The position numbers and the translations under genes are program-made. Under the pieces are notes generated by a model. It saw only the letters and a program-made list of their open reading frames with translations. It had not been told where the DNA came from and ran no database searches. Below are positions 13,195-24,656 of a DNA stretch of 64,000 nt, in pieces. Origin of the DNA: Polytrichum commune (lineage: Eukaryota > Streptophyta > Polytrichopsida > Polytrichales > Polytrichaceae); NCBI GenBank assembly GCA_950295325.1, contig OX485805.1, positions 46,588,758 to 46,652,757 on the forward strand. The letters run 5' to 3'. Position 1 is the stretch's first letter; every line of letters starts with the position of its first letter.

Positions 13195-13697
13195 GGCCCA
13201 CTTCACACATGAGCCAAGAGCCGTGACCATGAAATTGTGAGAGCCCAAAAGAAAGTGTCCAAAGGCCGTCCCAACACACCTCCAAAATCATGTAGTGTGG
13301 TCACGGGCCCTCAAGTGTAGTGTGAAGCCATATGTGACCGGGTACCTTAACCTAATGCTATTTCAATGAATTTCTATTCATGCGGGTCCTCACATATGAT
13401 AAAATAGAATAAATCAATGGTTTTGAGCATTCAGAGCGCCATGGTATCCTGGTTTTGTGTTGGGCCTACCTCCAAGAGGTGGTTTTTGAAAATAATCCAA
13501 GTGACCATGAAACATGATCCATTGGGTGCCATGTAGGAATCCATGTAGAGTTTACATCCATCTTGCATTCACATATATACTCCGTTGGTCCCTCAAGTGT
13601 AGTGGGAAGCGAACTTGGACCGGCTCCGCCTTTTCCACCAATGAGAGTGCTTGAAGTGTAATGGTCACGGGCTCTCAGTCTTGTGTGTGAAGTGGCC
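13195..13697. mobile_element. TIR element of about 503 bp
   Basis: Long imperfect terminal inverted repeats of 36-37 bp: left GGCCCACTTCACACATGAGC through GCCGTGACCAT (13195-13230), right ATGGTCACGGGCTCTC through GTGAAGTGGCC (13661-13697). Sub-terminal copies of TCAAGTGTAGTG.GAAGC occur twice inside (about 13310 and 13595). There is no coding capacity and no clear target duplication. Confidence 0.7.
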
Positions 13698-13969
13698 CTC
13701 AGTTATAGGTTGAGTACGTTTCAAAGGTGGGACAAATTAGAAAGGTGTAAACGAATGTCGCATGAAAAAAGGGCTTCACTATACACCATTAGGTAGTGTA
13801 CTTGACAAAATTGAGACCCTAAACCCTAGGCACACAAAAATGTCATTCCAAGGATATTTGGACCTTGAAATTGCCCCCCCCCCCCCCCCAAGAACAATTT
13901 ATGAATCATGAAAACTCCACTTTGAGTGGATATTCTATGAACATATGAACTTTCATCATAGATTTCTCA
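13698..13969. other. Intergenic with a 16-C homopolymer
   Basis: Non-coding. An uninterrupted run of 16 C lies at 13874-13889; its length should be treated as uncertain. A CCCTAAACCCTA string lies near 13815. Confidence 0.6.
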
Positions 13970-14100
13970 CTACACTAAATATTGTGTTTAGTGTCACCAA
14001 TTCTATTTGTCTTGCTCGATACTAATTGTAAACCGCCCGTGTAGTCTCACCAACACTAAATGTAAACCTAACATTAATTGTCATTCCTCGTTAATTTTTT
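13970..14100 (+). mobile_element. Truncated CTACACTAAATA-type MITE
   Basis: Carries the left end (CTACACTAAATATTGTGTTT) and about 130 bp of the internal part shared with the copies at 11134 and 41217, including AAACCGCCCGTGTAGT. It then diverges, and no right terminus was found nearby. Confidence 0.7.
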
Positions 14101-16184
14101 GGGGGAACATGAACTAAATATGAGGAGGGGGAAGTGGCCACAAAAGGCATGAAAGCATCACAAGTGGTGACTTTTGGCTTGAGTAAGCATTGGAATTTGA
14201 CAAGAGGACATTAACAAATATAAACATCAGTATAGGTTCAATAGTTATCACAATTGGGAGGGCCTATATGATCATTTAAGTTAAACATAGTATTCATGAA
14301 ACCATCACATTCACATGTGACAATTTTTTTTCAAGGCCGACTCAATTTCTAGTCTTGTGGAGTGCACTTGAACTTTGGAAAAAGATGTAGTTGTCAAAAA
14401 CTTGTGTTGTTGGCAAAACATAGCCTACAAAGACCAATTCAAACTGGCCTTCCTTATATTCGAGAACAATGGCATATGACATTTTCACGTGCCAAGTGAT
14501 GTTTTCAAGAATACCATGTTTAATTCCTAAATGCCTACCATGTTAGCTGTCCCAAAATGACCTTTGGAAGCCACTTTGTGGATATCAAAATTTTGACAAT
14601 TTTTATAGCCGCATTTGATATGTTAACTCCCAAATCTAACTATCAATCTATCTATTGATGTATCTATCCATCCTAGAGTGTGTCAACAAGGAGTACTTCA
14701 AACAATTAAGTTGTTCAAGTATATTTAACTTGAATATTTTAATGTTTATGTGATGAGGTGTCAAAAAAGGGAGATTTTTTCCATCTAGTCTTGTGATATA
14801 GGCAGAGTTTAGAGTTAGCTTTGAACTCAGATTACTCATGAAAAATTGTAGAATCATTATGTTATTTTATTCTCATTGCTTCATAATATCGGCATACTTT
14901 GTGCTTTTATGTGTTGTGGCTTGGGTACCTGCATCCTTCATCTATATTCAGTTGACTCCTGTGTAGATTTGTGGTCACGAAGTGACCCAACTTCCATTAG
15001 TTGAATATGCCAAGTGCAACTCAACAATCTATGATAGCCGGTCGCACTCATAATATCTTGAGAAACAACATTAGCTGTGAAAGAATATTTATTTAGTAGG
15101 CTATGTTTGCTAAACAAATAGAGGCTGGGAAAAGATAAGGCTATAGTGGGTCTCCGACCAAGATGATTTCTTATCGAGATCTATACTTGCTTGGGTGTAT
15201 TAAGTTTAGTAATACTTCACTACAAAGTTATTGAATATATCAATTACATGCAACTTGCCTCCCACAATTTCCATATTTTGGAAATTTGAGGACACTTGCT
15301 ATGGAGAACTAGACATTGTTGGAACAAATCCCAATCTTTTGACATGGGTACATGTGGACCTCAAAATCCAAATCCCAACAGTAGATGTGACATACAAATT
15401 ATAAAACAAAGTTTCAAAGAACAATTGCCAAATAAAATCTAAATTTAGAGGAAGATATGGCCCCAAACAATTAAACCCCCTAAACCAACTGAATGGGAGA
15501 GCAAATACACTACTAATACCAACTGAAGTGCAACTTTTCATTTGATTAGTAGTCACTGCAATATATATGAATCCATTTAGGGCAATTGGTTTCTACAGGA
15601 TCGGTGAAGTCATCACCATCAAAGAGGCAGGAACCAGAGAGAGATTATCGGATACATTCTAATATAACAAACCTACCTGTCAATATTCCCTGCAAGCTTT
15701 GCTTTGTTTTTTGAAACCAGGACGACCTGATGGCCAGGGTCTCCTTTGTTAGTGGGAAGAATTATGTCATGCCACAATGTGAAGAACCCCAAACGATGCT
15801 GGACTCAACAAACTTACATTTTGCAAACATCTTGGCCGTCTTCATGACAACATGACTTGAATCTTACAACAAGAACCAAAAACCTTTGCAAACATTGTCA
15901 CCGGAGAACTGTGTTTTGCATTGCAAAAGTGGTAATGCCACCAAACTCTTGGTATGGTAGGAGGGCAAAGCTTCACAGCCCTTTTTCATGTAGCTCTGTG
16001 CAGGAGCACTTATGGACTAAGAGCCAGAAAAATTTCCAGATGCTACAATCAAGCCTTCCAGCAACCTAAAACCTTCAACCTAACTTCTGCATGAGAGGTA
16101 TTGCAGTAAATGCAGAAAACTCAGTTGGGATGATCTATAAATTTTTGTGACTGGCAACCTAACCTAACGAGAACTAGAAAACAA
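14101..16184. other. Intergenic; distal part may be 3' UTR of the 16185 gene
   Basis: No gene seen. A GGGAGGGCCTAT.TGATCAT phrase near 14260 is also found near 29215, indicating dispersed repeat debris. The last few hundred bases (about 15.6-16.18 kb) are less AT-rich and lie just downstream of a minus-strand stop codon, so they could include its 3' UTR. No polyadenylation signal was pinned down. Confidence 0.4.
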
Positions 16185-17810
16185 TCAGAAAATTCTCTTG
16201 AAAACCCTACCAAGGGTGCGTCCCTTTGGTCTCCACCAATCCAAATAATCCGCATAAATGTCCGCCAACCATTCCCATAACTCAAGTAACTTGATTCCTA
16301 GGTAACTCCGGGTATCTGTGGCTGCCTGACCACTTTCCACCCAGAGGGTAATCTCGGACCTTTTCAATGTTACCCTCTCTTTCAATTCGCCTAACTTAGT
16401 TTCCACCAGTGACTTTGCGTGTTCGGGTAGTGTCCCTTCTTTGGCATCTCTATAAAGTGCTAAGGTTGTGGCAGTTAGTTGTTCTCTTTGTGGTGTTGTC
16501 TTCTCAATCACAGCGCGACTTAAATCTGCTATTCGACAAACCTGTCGAATGACAATGCTAGTACCCATTGGACCCAAAATCCATAATGGTAGCAGATCTT
16601 GTGACACTGCAACCCCAAATATTATTGTAACCAGCAAGTAGAAAGGAGTACTGCACAGGAACACCAGAAACGTTTTGTTGTCAATAAGTAAAACAGGAAT
16701 ATCTCCAAAACATATGTTCAGAACTTTTTATCCTATTATAGAAGCAGCTTTAAGACTCGAAGATAAGCCCCTCCAGTTACCAACTACACCTTCAACTCGT
16801 TCAATTTTATGACCAATTTAAAGCTGGAAACCTGACTTTTGTGAGTATCCCCAGGTGGGGGGCACCACCCGTGAAAGGATGAAAATGGCCATTCTGGGAG
16901 ACCCACATCTGCGATAAAACAGGAATGCAATTCCAGAAAATAACTATTATTCAAATTAGCTGTGGGTAAGTATAAACTGATCTGGGCTATAAGGTAGAGC
17001 ATGCTAACACCATTACCCCACTTGAAACCAACACCCTAAAATCTTGCACAATAAGTACTTGGTGACTTTGAGAATGTCCCACACCCTATAATAGGCTCTT
17101 GTGACAATTTTGGGTAAATCTACCAATAACACTTTGCACTCTTGTAGCCTTTGCACTCTTGTAGCCTTTACAGTTTTAGCACCATCTAGCTTATACATAA
17201 ACTATATACAGAAAGAGTCCATATACAAGCATATGTGTCATCCACATCAGAATGAACACTTTAGTGCTGGTACCATAGCATGACATCTGGCACAACAAAC
17301 TCTTTACAAAAAAAAAAAGCTGGTTGAGAGTGCTTACAATATAGCAAGAGGCCATTTGATCCATGGATCTGACGTTCGCCACCACCTGGCTCCATGTATG
17401 CTCAAAGGAGAGGATCGGAAATCGGAGACCACCTGTTTTGCATCAAGAGTTCGAACTTTCTCTTTTGCTTCTTGGAATCCTTGTTTGGCTGTTTCGACAA
17501 CTCCTCGATGGCGAAGCTCTGTAACACCTTCCTGAAGTCCTTGCCATGAATCAACAAGCATTTGACGAACATCTTCCCTTCCTTCCCATTCGGATGAAGA
17601 TGTATAAGATGATGATGCTGAATCTATTGCTTGGGTTGATGGTTCGGCTGCTGAGGGCCCAGGATTTTGTTCTCCACTATTGTCGTGGTCGGCCGTAACC
17701 ATCTGAAATGAAAGAGCTTGTAGCCTTTGCAATCGCAATGGACTCCGGCTCCCAGAACTCAGAAAACTGCCACGGCTGCATATAGAGGCATTATAAGTTG
17801 ATGGTATCAT
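16185..17810 (-). CDS. Unrecognised membrane protein, two-exon gene
   Basis: Two minus-strand exons, 17810-17338 and 16650-16185, join in frame across a GT-AG intron (donor GTAAGC, acceptor CTGTGCAG) to give 312 residues from the first in-frame ATG. If translation starts at the ATG at 17702 it gives 276. The N-terminal 36 residues of the long form are rich in Ser, Arg and Leu and nearly free of acids, as in plastid transit peptides. The next 95 residues are hydrophilic and Ser/Glu/Gln-rich with helix-forming stretches. Across the splice junction lies a hydrophobic hairpin (PLAIFTPFYLLVTIIFGVAV, then LLPLWILGPMG). After that comes a long amphipathic helical region and a Trp-rich tail (LWEWLADIYADYLDWW, ending RVFKRIF). 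A good acceptor (ATATGCAG at 17776) means the true N terminus could lie in an upstream exon; candidates end at about 22206 and 18214. I do not recognise the family. It reads as a real conserved gene, perhaps of a plastid membrane, but that is inference. Confidence 0.7.
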
Positions 17811-17849
17811 ATACGCAAAACAATAAAGAGAGGTTATGACCAATGTTGT

Positions 17850-18195
17850 CAATGGATGGTATCAATACACAATAGGTATCAATAATGGTATCAAAGAACC
17901 TACCCGATCTGTATCAAGATTATAATACCCATCAAATATTGATACTTGATGGGTATCACTACATCAGAGAATCTTTGTATACCTACGACATTATTTGGGT
18001 TAATACCATGCAAACACCATATTGATACAAGAGTAGAATTACTTAAGGTATGAAGGTTCTTGCATGGTACATAGACCCAAACGGCATCAAAAACAAAGAT
18101 ATCCTCAAATACCCATACCCTAACGGTATTTTTTAAAAGGGACAAAAAGTCCTCATCATGAATACCCCAGTGGTATCAAGAAAAGGTGATACCAG
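17850..18195. repeat. GTATCA-rich low-complexity stretch
   Basis: GTATCA or its complement TGATAC occurs about ten times in 350 bp, often as GGTATCAATA, on both strands. No clean tandem period is visible. It lies immediately 5' of the first recognised exon of the 16185-17810 gene. A short exon-like segment bounded by TTCTGCAG and GGGAGTAAGG follows on the minus strand at about 18327-18214. Confidence 0.5.
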
Positions 18196-18329
18196 TCCAA
18201 CACAGGTAATGACTTCCTTACTCCCCAAACCCTTCGAAAAGAAAGCCAGATGTCCCGCTTCTTGGAGCCCCACCATTTTCCAGTTACATCACCAAACTCT
18301 TGCTCTGCAGAAGGGAACATAAAATCTAG

Positions 18330-19983
18330 AAAGGGTAAAGATAAAGATAAAGAGTTTCAGACCAGGAGAGGTGCTGAAGTCTGCAAAGCCTTCCAGGCCT
18401 GCTACCAAAACCATCAGAAGTTGTACATGAAGAAGCAATTCGAGCTTGGCTCCGACCCACCCTCGCTGTTAATGCCACAGGCTGCAAACTGCTCGTACCC
18501 TGCAATCATTCCAAAGATTCATTTCATTACAGCCTGTCTAAGGGGAGGACAAGATTTTATTTACTTTAAAGGATACAGTTCAGTGTCCAAGTACTTGAAT
18601 AATAATACTCTAGACATTGGCAACATCAAGGTCCAACAAAAAACGATTTTCAATAGACATGATGTGAAGGTCACACACCATTGCATGAAGATTTAAAGAA
18701 GCCATCCTTGAATTTGTGGTGTAGCCGATTTGAGACCTAGCTCCTGTTACCTTGCCCCTGGAAAAACAATGTGTAGTGTAAGTCAACATAGATCGCACTT
18801 ACAGAGTTTGCCAAGACTCGCTATTTGACATGACCATTTACCTGCAAGCAAGTGCAGAGACATCAAAAAGTAAGTTGCAACCACTGTGTCTGAACCTAAA
18901 ACTGCACATTTCTTACACCATTGCCTATATTAGCTGCTGAAAGCCTGGAGGAGGCACAAATTGTAAGTGCAGCTCCCAATAATACCCAATGTTGACACCT
19001 ATGATTACACTGACATACACTCTCATTGTGTCTAAGCGGATAGCCCTGAATCCATAGACACTTCCTCAGGCATAAAAGATACAGATGTACACTTTATTAA
19101 ATGTGCACATGATACAGTATCCTTCACTGCAGTTCATGCAGATCTAAAAACCCCTACCAAATATAACCCCTAAGCTTTAATATTTAAGTGTAGCAAATTC
19201 TACACTGGATCCTCAATCCAAACCCTCAGCTCAACTCATGTACTAAAGAGACCCAAAGGATCAAGAGAGTAACCGACCACTGATTTTCTGCTAGACTTCT
19301 ATTCAAACAAATATTTTCGATACACTCTGAGCCACAGAGAATCACCGTGTGTTACACCCTTTCAGAAGTAAAATGCAGGTGCTTCTTGATTTTCACAATT
19401 CACTCAACATCCAATCACATCCTTACAACTATACTCAAACCCTCACACTTTGTACTGTGATGTTTTGATAAAGGTCAGAATCTATGACTCTACACTGTTC
19501 CAAGCTCGCCAAATGAGTGACCTCTCATATGTCAATGTGATTCTGTTGTAAAACAACATCGACCTAACTGGGCAGCAGAAGGTACTAAACTTTGATCTCT
19601 CCCGAAAGAAAGAGCATGGAAAGTATCTTATCCAGTGGCATTGAGTCCTGTCTAAATTTAAGGCTTGGAATTCTACAACCTTGAATGCTTTGGAATTACA
19701 ATTTACAAGCACCACAGCTGTCAAGAACTTTGGAACTTTAGACATTCACAAAACACTACAAAACTTTGGCTATGAATAGTAGACAACAGCAGATTTCACT
19801 TAAACCCACCCAGTAAGATGTGTCCTATTTCACAACACAGAACTTGATGGCAGAATCACAATGTCACATTTAAAAGTTTTTGCGTGTGGAGTTTATGAAT
19901 TTAAATGAACTGAAGCTCTGACACTTCTGCCACAACAATCTGTAATGTGACCTAACCATGACAAAAAAGAGGTTGGGAAAGAT
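18330..19983. other. Intergenic or intron; no exon confirmed
   Basis: Less AT-rich than its surroundings and rich in short open stretches, but none has a recognisable product. The plus-strand open frame 18250-18696 overlaps a better minus-strand exon candidate and is probably chance. If the 16185-17810 gene has a far 5' exon near 22.2 kb, this is part of a 4.4-kb intron. Confidence 0.35.
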
Positions 19984-21190
19984 ACATCCATTGGAGCACC
20001 ACGAAATCTGAAATAACAAAAACAAAACCTCGCGAAAGGTTGAGGTTGAATGCTTGTCCAATTGACCCAACATCCTACCTCCGTTCCTTGCTGCCAGGTT
20101 TTATTACAATCTACCAAGGTACTCCCTCTGTTATGTGTCACCAAGCTGGAAGGTATGTAATCCTACTCATTTCACTGATAGTCTGAGAGAAAATCTTGTC
20201 TGAACCTATCTGAGTGTTCCATCCCAACATCTCTGAGGATGATTCTCAAGTTTGTTTTCTTACCTACTTCCATTGAAGCACCATGTACTCTGGAATGACG
20301 AAAACCACCTCAAAAATGGTACCGAGATTGATGCTTGCCGAATTCACCCACATCCCAGGCCTCCCCTATTTACCGCCAGATTTGTTTACAATCTACCAAG
20401 GTACTACTAATGTCATGTGTCACCAAGCTGGAAGTTATGTTATCCTACTCCTTATTCCACTCACAGGCTCAAATAAAGACTTGGCTGAATCTTATCTAAA
20501 TATTCCATCCCAACCTCTGTTCAGATGATTCTCAAGTTGGGTTTGCAAACCTACTATTGGTTTGCAAAAAGCACATAAGCGCACAACCTACTCCCATTGG
20601 ACCACCAATGCAATCTGCCACGGTAACGAGATTGAATGCTTGTCAAATTTAGCCAACATCCTAGACATGTGTGATTTACCGCCGTATTTGTATACAATTC
20701 ACCGAGGTAATACCAATGTCATTCATCACCTAGCTAGAAGATATGTAACCCTATTACTTATTTCACTGACAAGCTGAGAGAAAAACTTGCGTGAATCTTA
20801 TCTAAATATTCCACCCCAACCTCGCTTCTAATGATTTCTTAAGTTGGGTTTGCTACCCTACTTCTGGTTTGCAACAGATACATAAGCACAAAGCCTACTC
20901 CCATTGAAGCACCATGCACTCTGGAATGACGAAAACCAAACCTCACAAATGGCACCGAGATTGAATGCTTGTCAAATTGACCCAACATCCTAGACCTCTG
21001 AAATTTACCGCCATAAGTTGTTTTCCAATCTACCAAATTCCTACCAATGTCATTCCTCACCAGGCTGGAAGGTAAGTTATCCTCTTATTCCTTATTGCAC
21101 TCACAAGCCCTGAGATGAACTTGTCTGAACCTTATCTCAATGTTTCGAACGACTCTCAAGTTGGGTTTTGCCAACCTACTTCTGGAAGGA
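19984..21190 (+). repeat. Four-copy degenerate tandem array, unit about 300 bp
   Basis: Four consecutive units start near 19984, 20271, 20588 and 20897. Each contains, in order, CCATTG.AGCACCA, GATTGAATGCTTGTC.AATT, CCAACATCC, ACAATCTACCAAGGTA, ATGTGTCACCAAGCTGGAAG, CTGAATCTTATCTAAATATT and TTCTCAAGTTGGGTTTGC. Divergence is moderate and no frame stays open across units. The array sits 5' of the minus-strand membrane-protein gene. Confidence 0.8.
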
Positions 21191-21365
21191 CACCAAACCC
21201 CAAGTAGGGAGTGAAGAATTGGGGTTGAGAGGTGTTTCACATACCCATGGCAATCAACTTAGAAGACGCTGCTGCAACTTGTATAGACCACCACCAAACC
21301 CCAAAACTCTCCTGCCGCCTCAGGAATGCTCCTTGTGAGGCTGCCGCAAACCCTGCCTCCTCTCT

Positions 21366-21367
21366 CT

Positions 21368-21398
<31 letters not shown>

Positions 21399-21402
21399 TC
21401 CT
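21366..21402 (+). repeat. (GTCT)n microsatellite
   Basis: About eight CTGT/GTCT repeats with one interruption. The surrounding minus-strand open stretch (21237-21473) is partly an artefact of this repeat. Confidence 0.8.
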
Positions 21403-21902
21403 TCTTCTGCCTCGACCTGGATAAAACACGCGTCAGCTCGGCGAATTGTACCCTCACCAGACACATAACCCAATCTTCAGTGATGCATAAGGTACTGTAA
21501 ATTCCGGGCCAAGAGAAAGGGAATTAGAAGTACGAAAGGGAAGAAGAAAGGAAGTGAAGGGTTAACCTAATGCAAAACCCAAAAACTTTGTTGCTGGATG
21601 AAAAGCTACCTAATGACACCCCTTTCTATGTCGGTTAGTTTGTCGGCAAACAAAGACACAAAAGAGGCTGTTCACACGACAAAACCCAGACGCAAAAACC
21701 CGGTGGTACGATCTCAGAACTATGCCGTGGGACCCTACTTTAAGCCTTCAATGTCGGCCGGAGCGAAATTTTTACTAAGCCAAAAACAGCTATGGCAAAA
21801 TGGCGCTTAGGTTGGAAAACAAAAAACGGTTCCAAGCGCAATGGAGATGAGATGAGATGACCCAACCCATCCCAACCCAATCCCATAGGAAAACAGGGGA
21901 TT
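21403..21902. other. No gene seen
   Basis: Mixed composition with no recognisable coding or repeat feature. It lies between a microsatellite and the next tandem array. Confidence 0.4.
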
Positions 21903-22135
21903 CCTACAACCCATCGTCAACAACAATACCACCACCGAGGCTTACGTATGTCACATGTCTCTTAAAGCGGTGTGCTTATCATACATACATAAAACCCCAA
22001 ATTGTACAAATGTAAGGAAAGAGGGGGTTCCGGCAACCCATCAACAAATAAGACCACCGAAGCTTTCGTATGTATGTCTATTGAAGCGGTGTGCATATCA
22101 TACGTACATAAACCCCAAATTGTAAAAATGTAAGA
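21903..22135 (+). repeat. Two-copy tandem repeat, unit about 117 bp
   Basis: Two adjacent units share CAACCCATC.TCAACAA, ACCACCGA.GCTT.CGTATGT, AAGCGGTGTGC.TATCATAC and AAACCCCAAATTGTA. It lies directly beside a possible first exon (minus, about 22379-22206) of the membrane-protein gene. Confidence 0.75.
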
Positions 22136-22205
22136 ACTCCTTTCTCCTTGAGGGTTTTGCAAGCACAGATGCACAGAGAGAATGTGGGTAGGTTGGTTGG
22201 TACCT

Positions 22206-22379
22206 GCAAGGATCAGCAGCTTTCGGTGGATGAAGATGAAGGAGAAGATGAAGAAGAAGAGGCAAGGGGTTTGGATTTGCGAGTGTCAGTGCGACGTCCC
22301 CTAGGAACTTAAGTCGCAACAGACGAAAAGGATATGGTAGAAGAAGGAAGACTATAAAGTTTATGTTACAGACATACAT
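22206..22379 (-). other. Possible 5' exon of the 16185-17810 gene
   Basis: A minus-strand open segment starts at an ATG (22379) and ends at a good donor (CTTGCAG then GTACC at about 22206). It would finish in phase 2, which fits the acceptor at 17776, whose exon supplies the missing base in frame. The encoded peptide is Leu/Pro/His-rich (ANPNPLPLLLHLLLHLHPPK) and could be leader or untranslated sequence. The intron would be about 4.4 kb and would contain the four-copy array. This is speculative. Confidence 0.25.
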
Positions 22380-22539
22380 ACAGCTTTGCTTCAACGCTTG
22401 AATGAGTCAGTCCAACACTCTTTGGATAACTTAGCAGCCGCAGCAGCAAATTCAGGCATGCAATTGCAATACCAAACAACAATCATAAGTGTATACCTAT
22501 ATGTTGTTAAAAAAACAACAGAATCAATGGCAAGGAGCC

Positions 22540-22541
<2 letters not shown>

Positions 22542-22571
<30 letters not shown>
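22542..22571 (+). repeat. (CT)15 microsatellite
   Basis: Uninterrupted CT dinucleotide run. Open frames through it on both strands are low-complexity artefacts. Confidence 0.9.
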
Positions 22572-22574
<3 letters not shown>

Positions 22575-22599
22575 CTATCTCTTTTTGTGTGTTTTTCTT

Positions 22600-24033
22600 T
22601 TTGCAACCTCCGAGTCACTACTGCTACCTCGGAGTCTGAGAGTCGGAGAGACTGTAAGGAGTTTTATCTCCTCGGAGTCATCATCTGTCTTCCCTCTCAG
22701 GCTTTGTTTTTTTGTGTTTTTTTTTTGTTTTTCAGGGTATTGGGGGGATTTTCAAGGGCATTTTGGGGAGTATCGTATGTTGTGGCTTTATGATCTTCCA
22801 ATGTCCATGCTGGCCTTATCGAGCCCTTCCGAACTCACCTCCCTCCATTCATGGGCAGCTCGCCACATCCTTTCACCTTTCAACCCTTTTTTGCGTGCTT
22901 GCTTTTTCAAAGCTTCAATCTCTCACCTTGTAAAAAGCCTACTTCTTCTCTTCCATCCACTTCGGGTTCATGTTGGAAATTGGATTAAGATTTTGTGATT
23001 TGCATTATATGCTAAAATAGAAGTGCAACCAATTTAAGTTGCTTACTCCTAAGAAAAGAGAACATATTTTTCTCACTTATTAATGTTCTAAATTCTATCT
23101 TCATCAATTTTTTTTTGGTAAATTATACTTTTGCTAATTTTTATATTGTGTGATGAATTAAACTCCGTCCATTTGGCATAAATGGAGATCTCATCATACT
23201 TTGTAAAAATATTTATGTGTAATAATAATAATATTATTATTATTATTAAAGTCTCTCAAAGAGGGATGAAACCGTGAGTTTGATCCTTCTTTGAAAAAAC
23301 TTTCTATTAAGAGCTCATTAAACTTACGTGATTTTGTGTTAGTTCTCATAAACTCAAGGTTGGGGACTAAACCCATGATTCAATCTACTTTACTTTACAA
23401 ATACCCCTATCGTGGTTGGAAAAATGGGTTGGAACGTGTGACATGGCAATGTCCAAAAGTCATATAAATTATGATTCCATCAGTCCGATGTCCAATGTTA
23501 CACACGAAATCCCAAAACGCAACCCAAAGAAGAAGCAACTTCACACGTCTTTGCAACAAGTTGCTTGGAGCGCACCGAACCATGGTGCTCACATCAAGAA
23601 CCCAAGGTGAGTTTTAGCCAAAAATGAGCTTATGGAATTTAAGGACATGCAAACTTCACTTCTTTTCACTTTGAAGCATTTCGGGCACACTTGTTTCCCT
23701 CACCTTTCACCTTGTGTCAATGTCTTATAAGCGGGGTCAAATGAGGAATTTTACATTCCCAAAATTGTTGGGAACCTTCCAAAAATTTGTTGAAGATATG
23801 AAGAAATTGTAGAGTAGTAATAAGAATAATTTTTTAACATTTCGAACAAAGCGTCTATGACTATGTAAAAACAAGAGCAACATAAGGGCAAATGAGGCTC
23901 TTCATTTGTGCTTGCTCCACTAGGAGCCAACATTTATATCTACTCGTATAAACATGTATCAAACAAACACATGGGATTGAAGTTCATGCTAGGCCCGTTT
24001 TACACAGGTGACCAAGGGTCATGAGAAACAAAC
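22600..24033. other. Intergenic, no gene seen
   Basis: Contains poly-T runs (about 22708-22732) and a palindromic (AAT)n(ATT)n tract at 23219-23248 able to form a hairpin. The plus-strand open frames at 22386-22998 run through the CT repeat and poly-T and have no motif. Confidence 0.5.
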
Positions 24034-24430
24034 GATGTTGGGTTTCCTGTGGTCATGGTTGGCAGTCCATAGACCATGATCGAGAGAAATCCAACACTTT
24101 ATTTCAATAGCCTTGGTCACAAGACATAGTATAAAGCGGACTTAGACTAGGATGCAGTGTTCTTATGGTCATGGTCACCTTTTTCATTGAGACAACCCAT
24201 TTAGGTTCTCTTGCCCCAAAATTCGAGTGACCACCAAACATTATCCATGTCTGGACATGTAGGATTCTATGTCACTTCCTCGTCCATTTTTTGACATGCC
24301 TACCCATGGTCACTTCCATTTTTGGTGACCTTGTGTGAAATGAAGTGGGATTACCAATCATTTCTCACCCAATAAGAGATTTGAAAAGCAATGGTCATGG
24401 TCATTCGCCAAATGTGCCCTAAGTAAACTA
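24034..24430 (+). repeat. Dispersed repeat, copy 2 (ends beside a MITE)
   Basis: Second copy of the family at 10690-11133, same orientation, with the same block order but lacking the A-rich insert. An imperfect inverted pair (TTTTACACAGGTGACCAA near 23998 and TTGGTGACCTTGTGTGAAAT near 24325) suggests a TIR element. A CTACAC MITE starts at 24431. Confidence 0.7.
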
Positions 24431-24653
24431 CTACACTAAATACGACATTCACTGTCACCTACTATTTGGATTAACTTAGTGATATATCTTTTTACTATCG
24501 ATGTAATTTCTTACCAAGTAAAGTTGTTAATGTTATATAATGTCCAAACTATTAGTTTCACATTTGTTGATAAAGTATGAGATATACAATACATAGATAT
24601 AGCATTGCATAATTCCAAATAGTAAGTAGCACTAAATATCATATTTAGTGTAG
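24431..24653. mobile_element. CTACACTAAATA-type MITE, 223 bp
   Basis: Left end CTACACTAAATACGACATTC and right end GATATTTAGTGTAG-like (ATCATATTTAGTGTAG) form terminal inverted repeats. The flanks are CTA on both sides (24428-24430 and 24654-24656), consistent with a 3-bp target duplication. The interior is shorter than in the 379-bp copy. Confidence 0.75.
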
Positions 24654-24656
24654 CTA

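Noticed and set aside
13874-13889. 16-C homopolymer as a regulatory or structural element
   Set aside because: It is a single homopolymer without context, and its length is prone to sequencing error.
18250-18696. 148-codon plus-strand frame as a gene
   Set aside because: No motif, unusual composition, and the minus strand has a segment here with better splice signals. It probably arises by chance.
22386-22998. Overlapping plus-strand frames as a membrane protein
   Set aside because: They run through a (CT)15 microsatellite and poly-T tracts, which generate artificial Ser/Leu/Phe-rich peptides.
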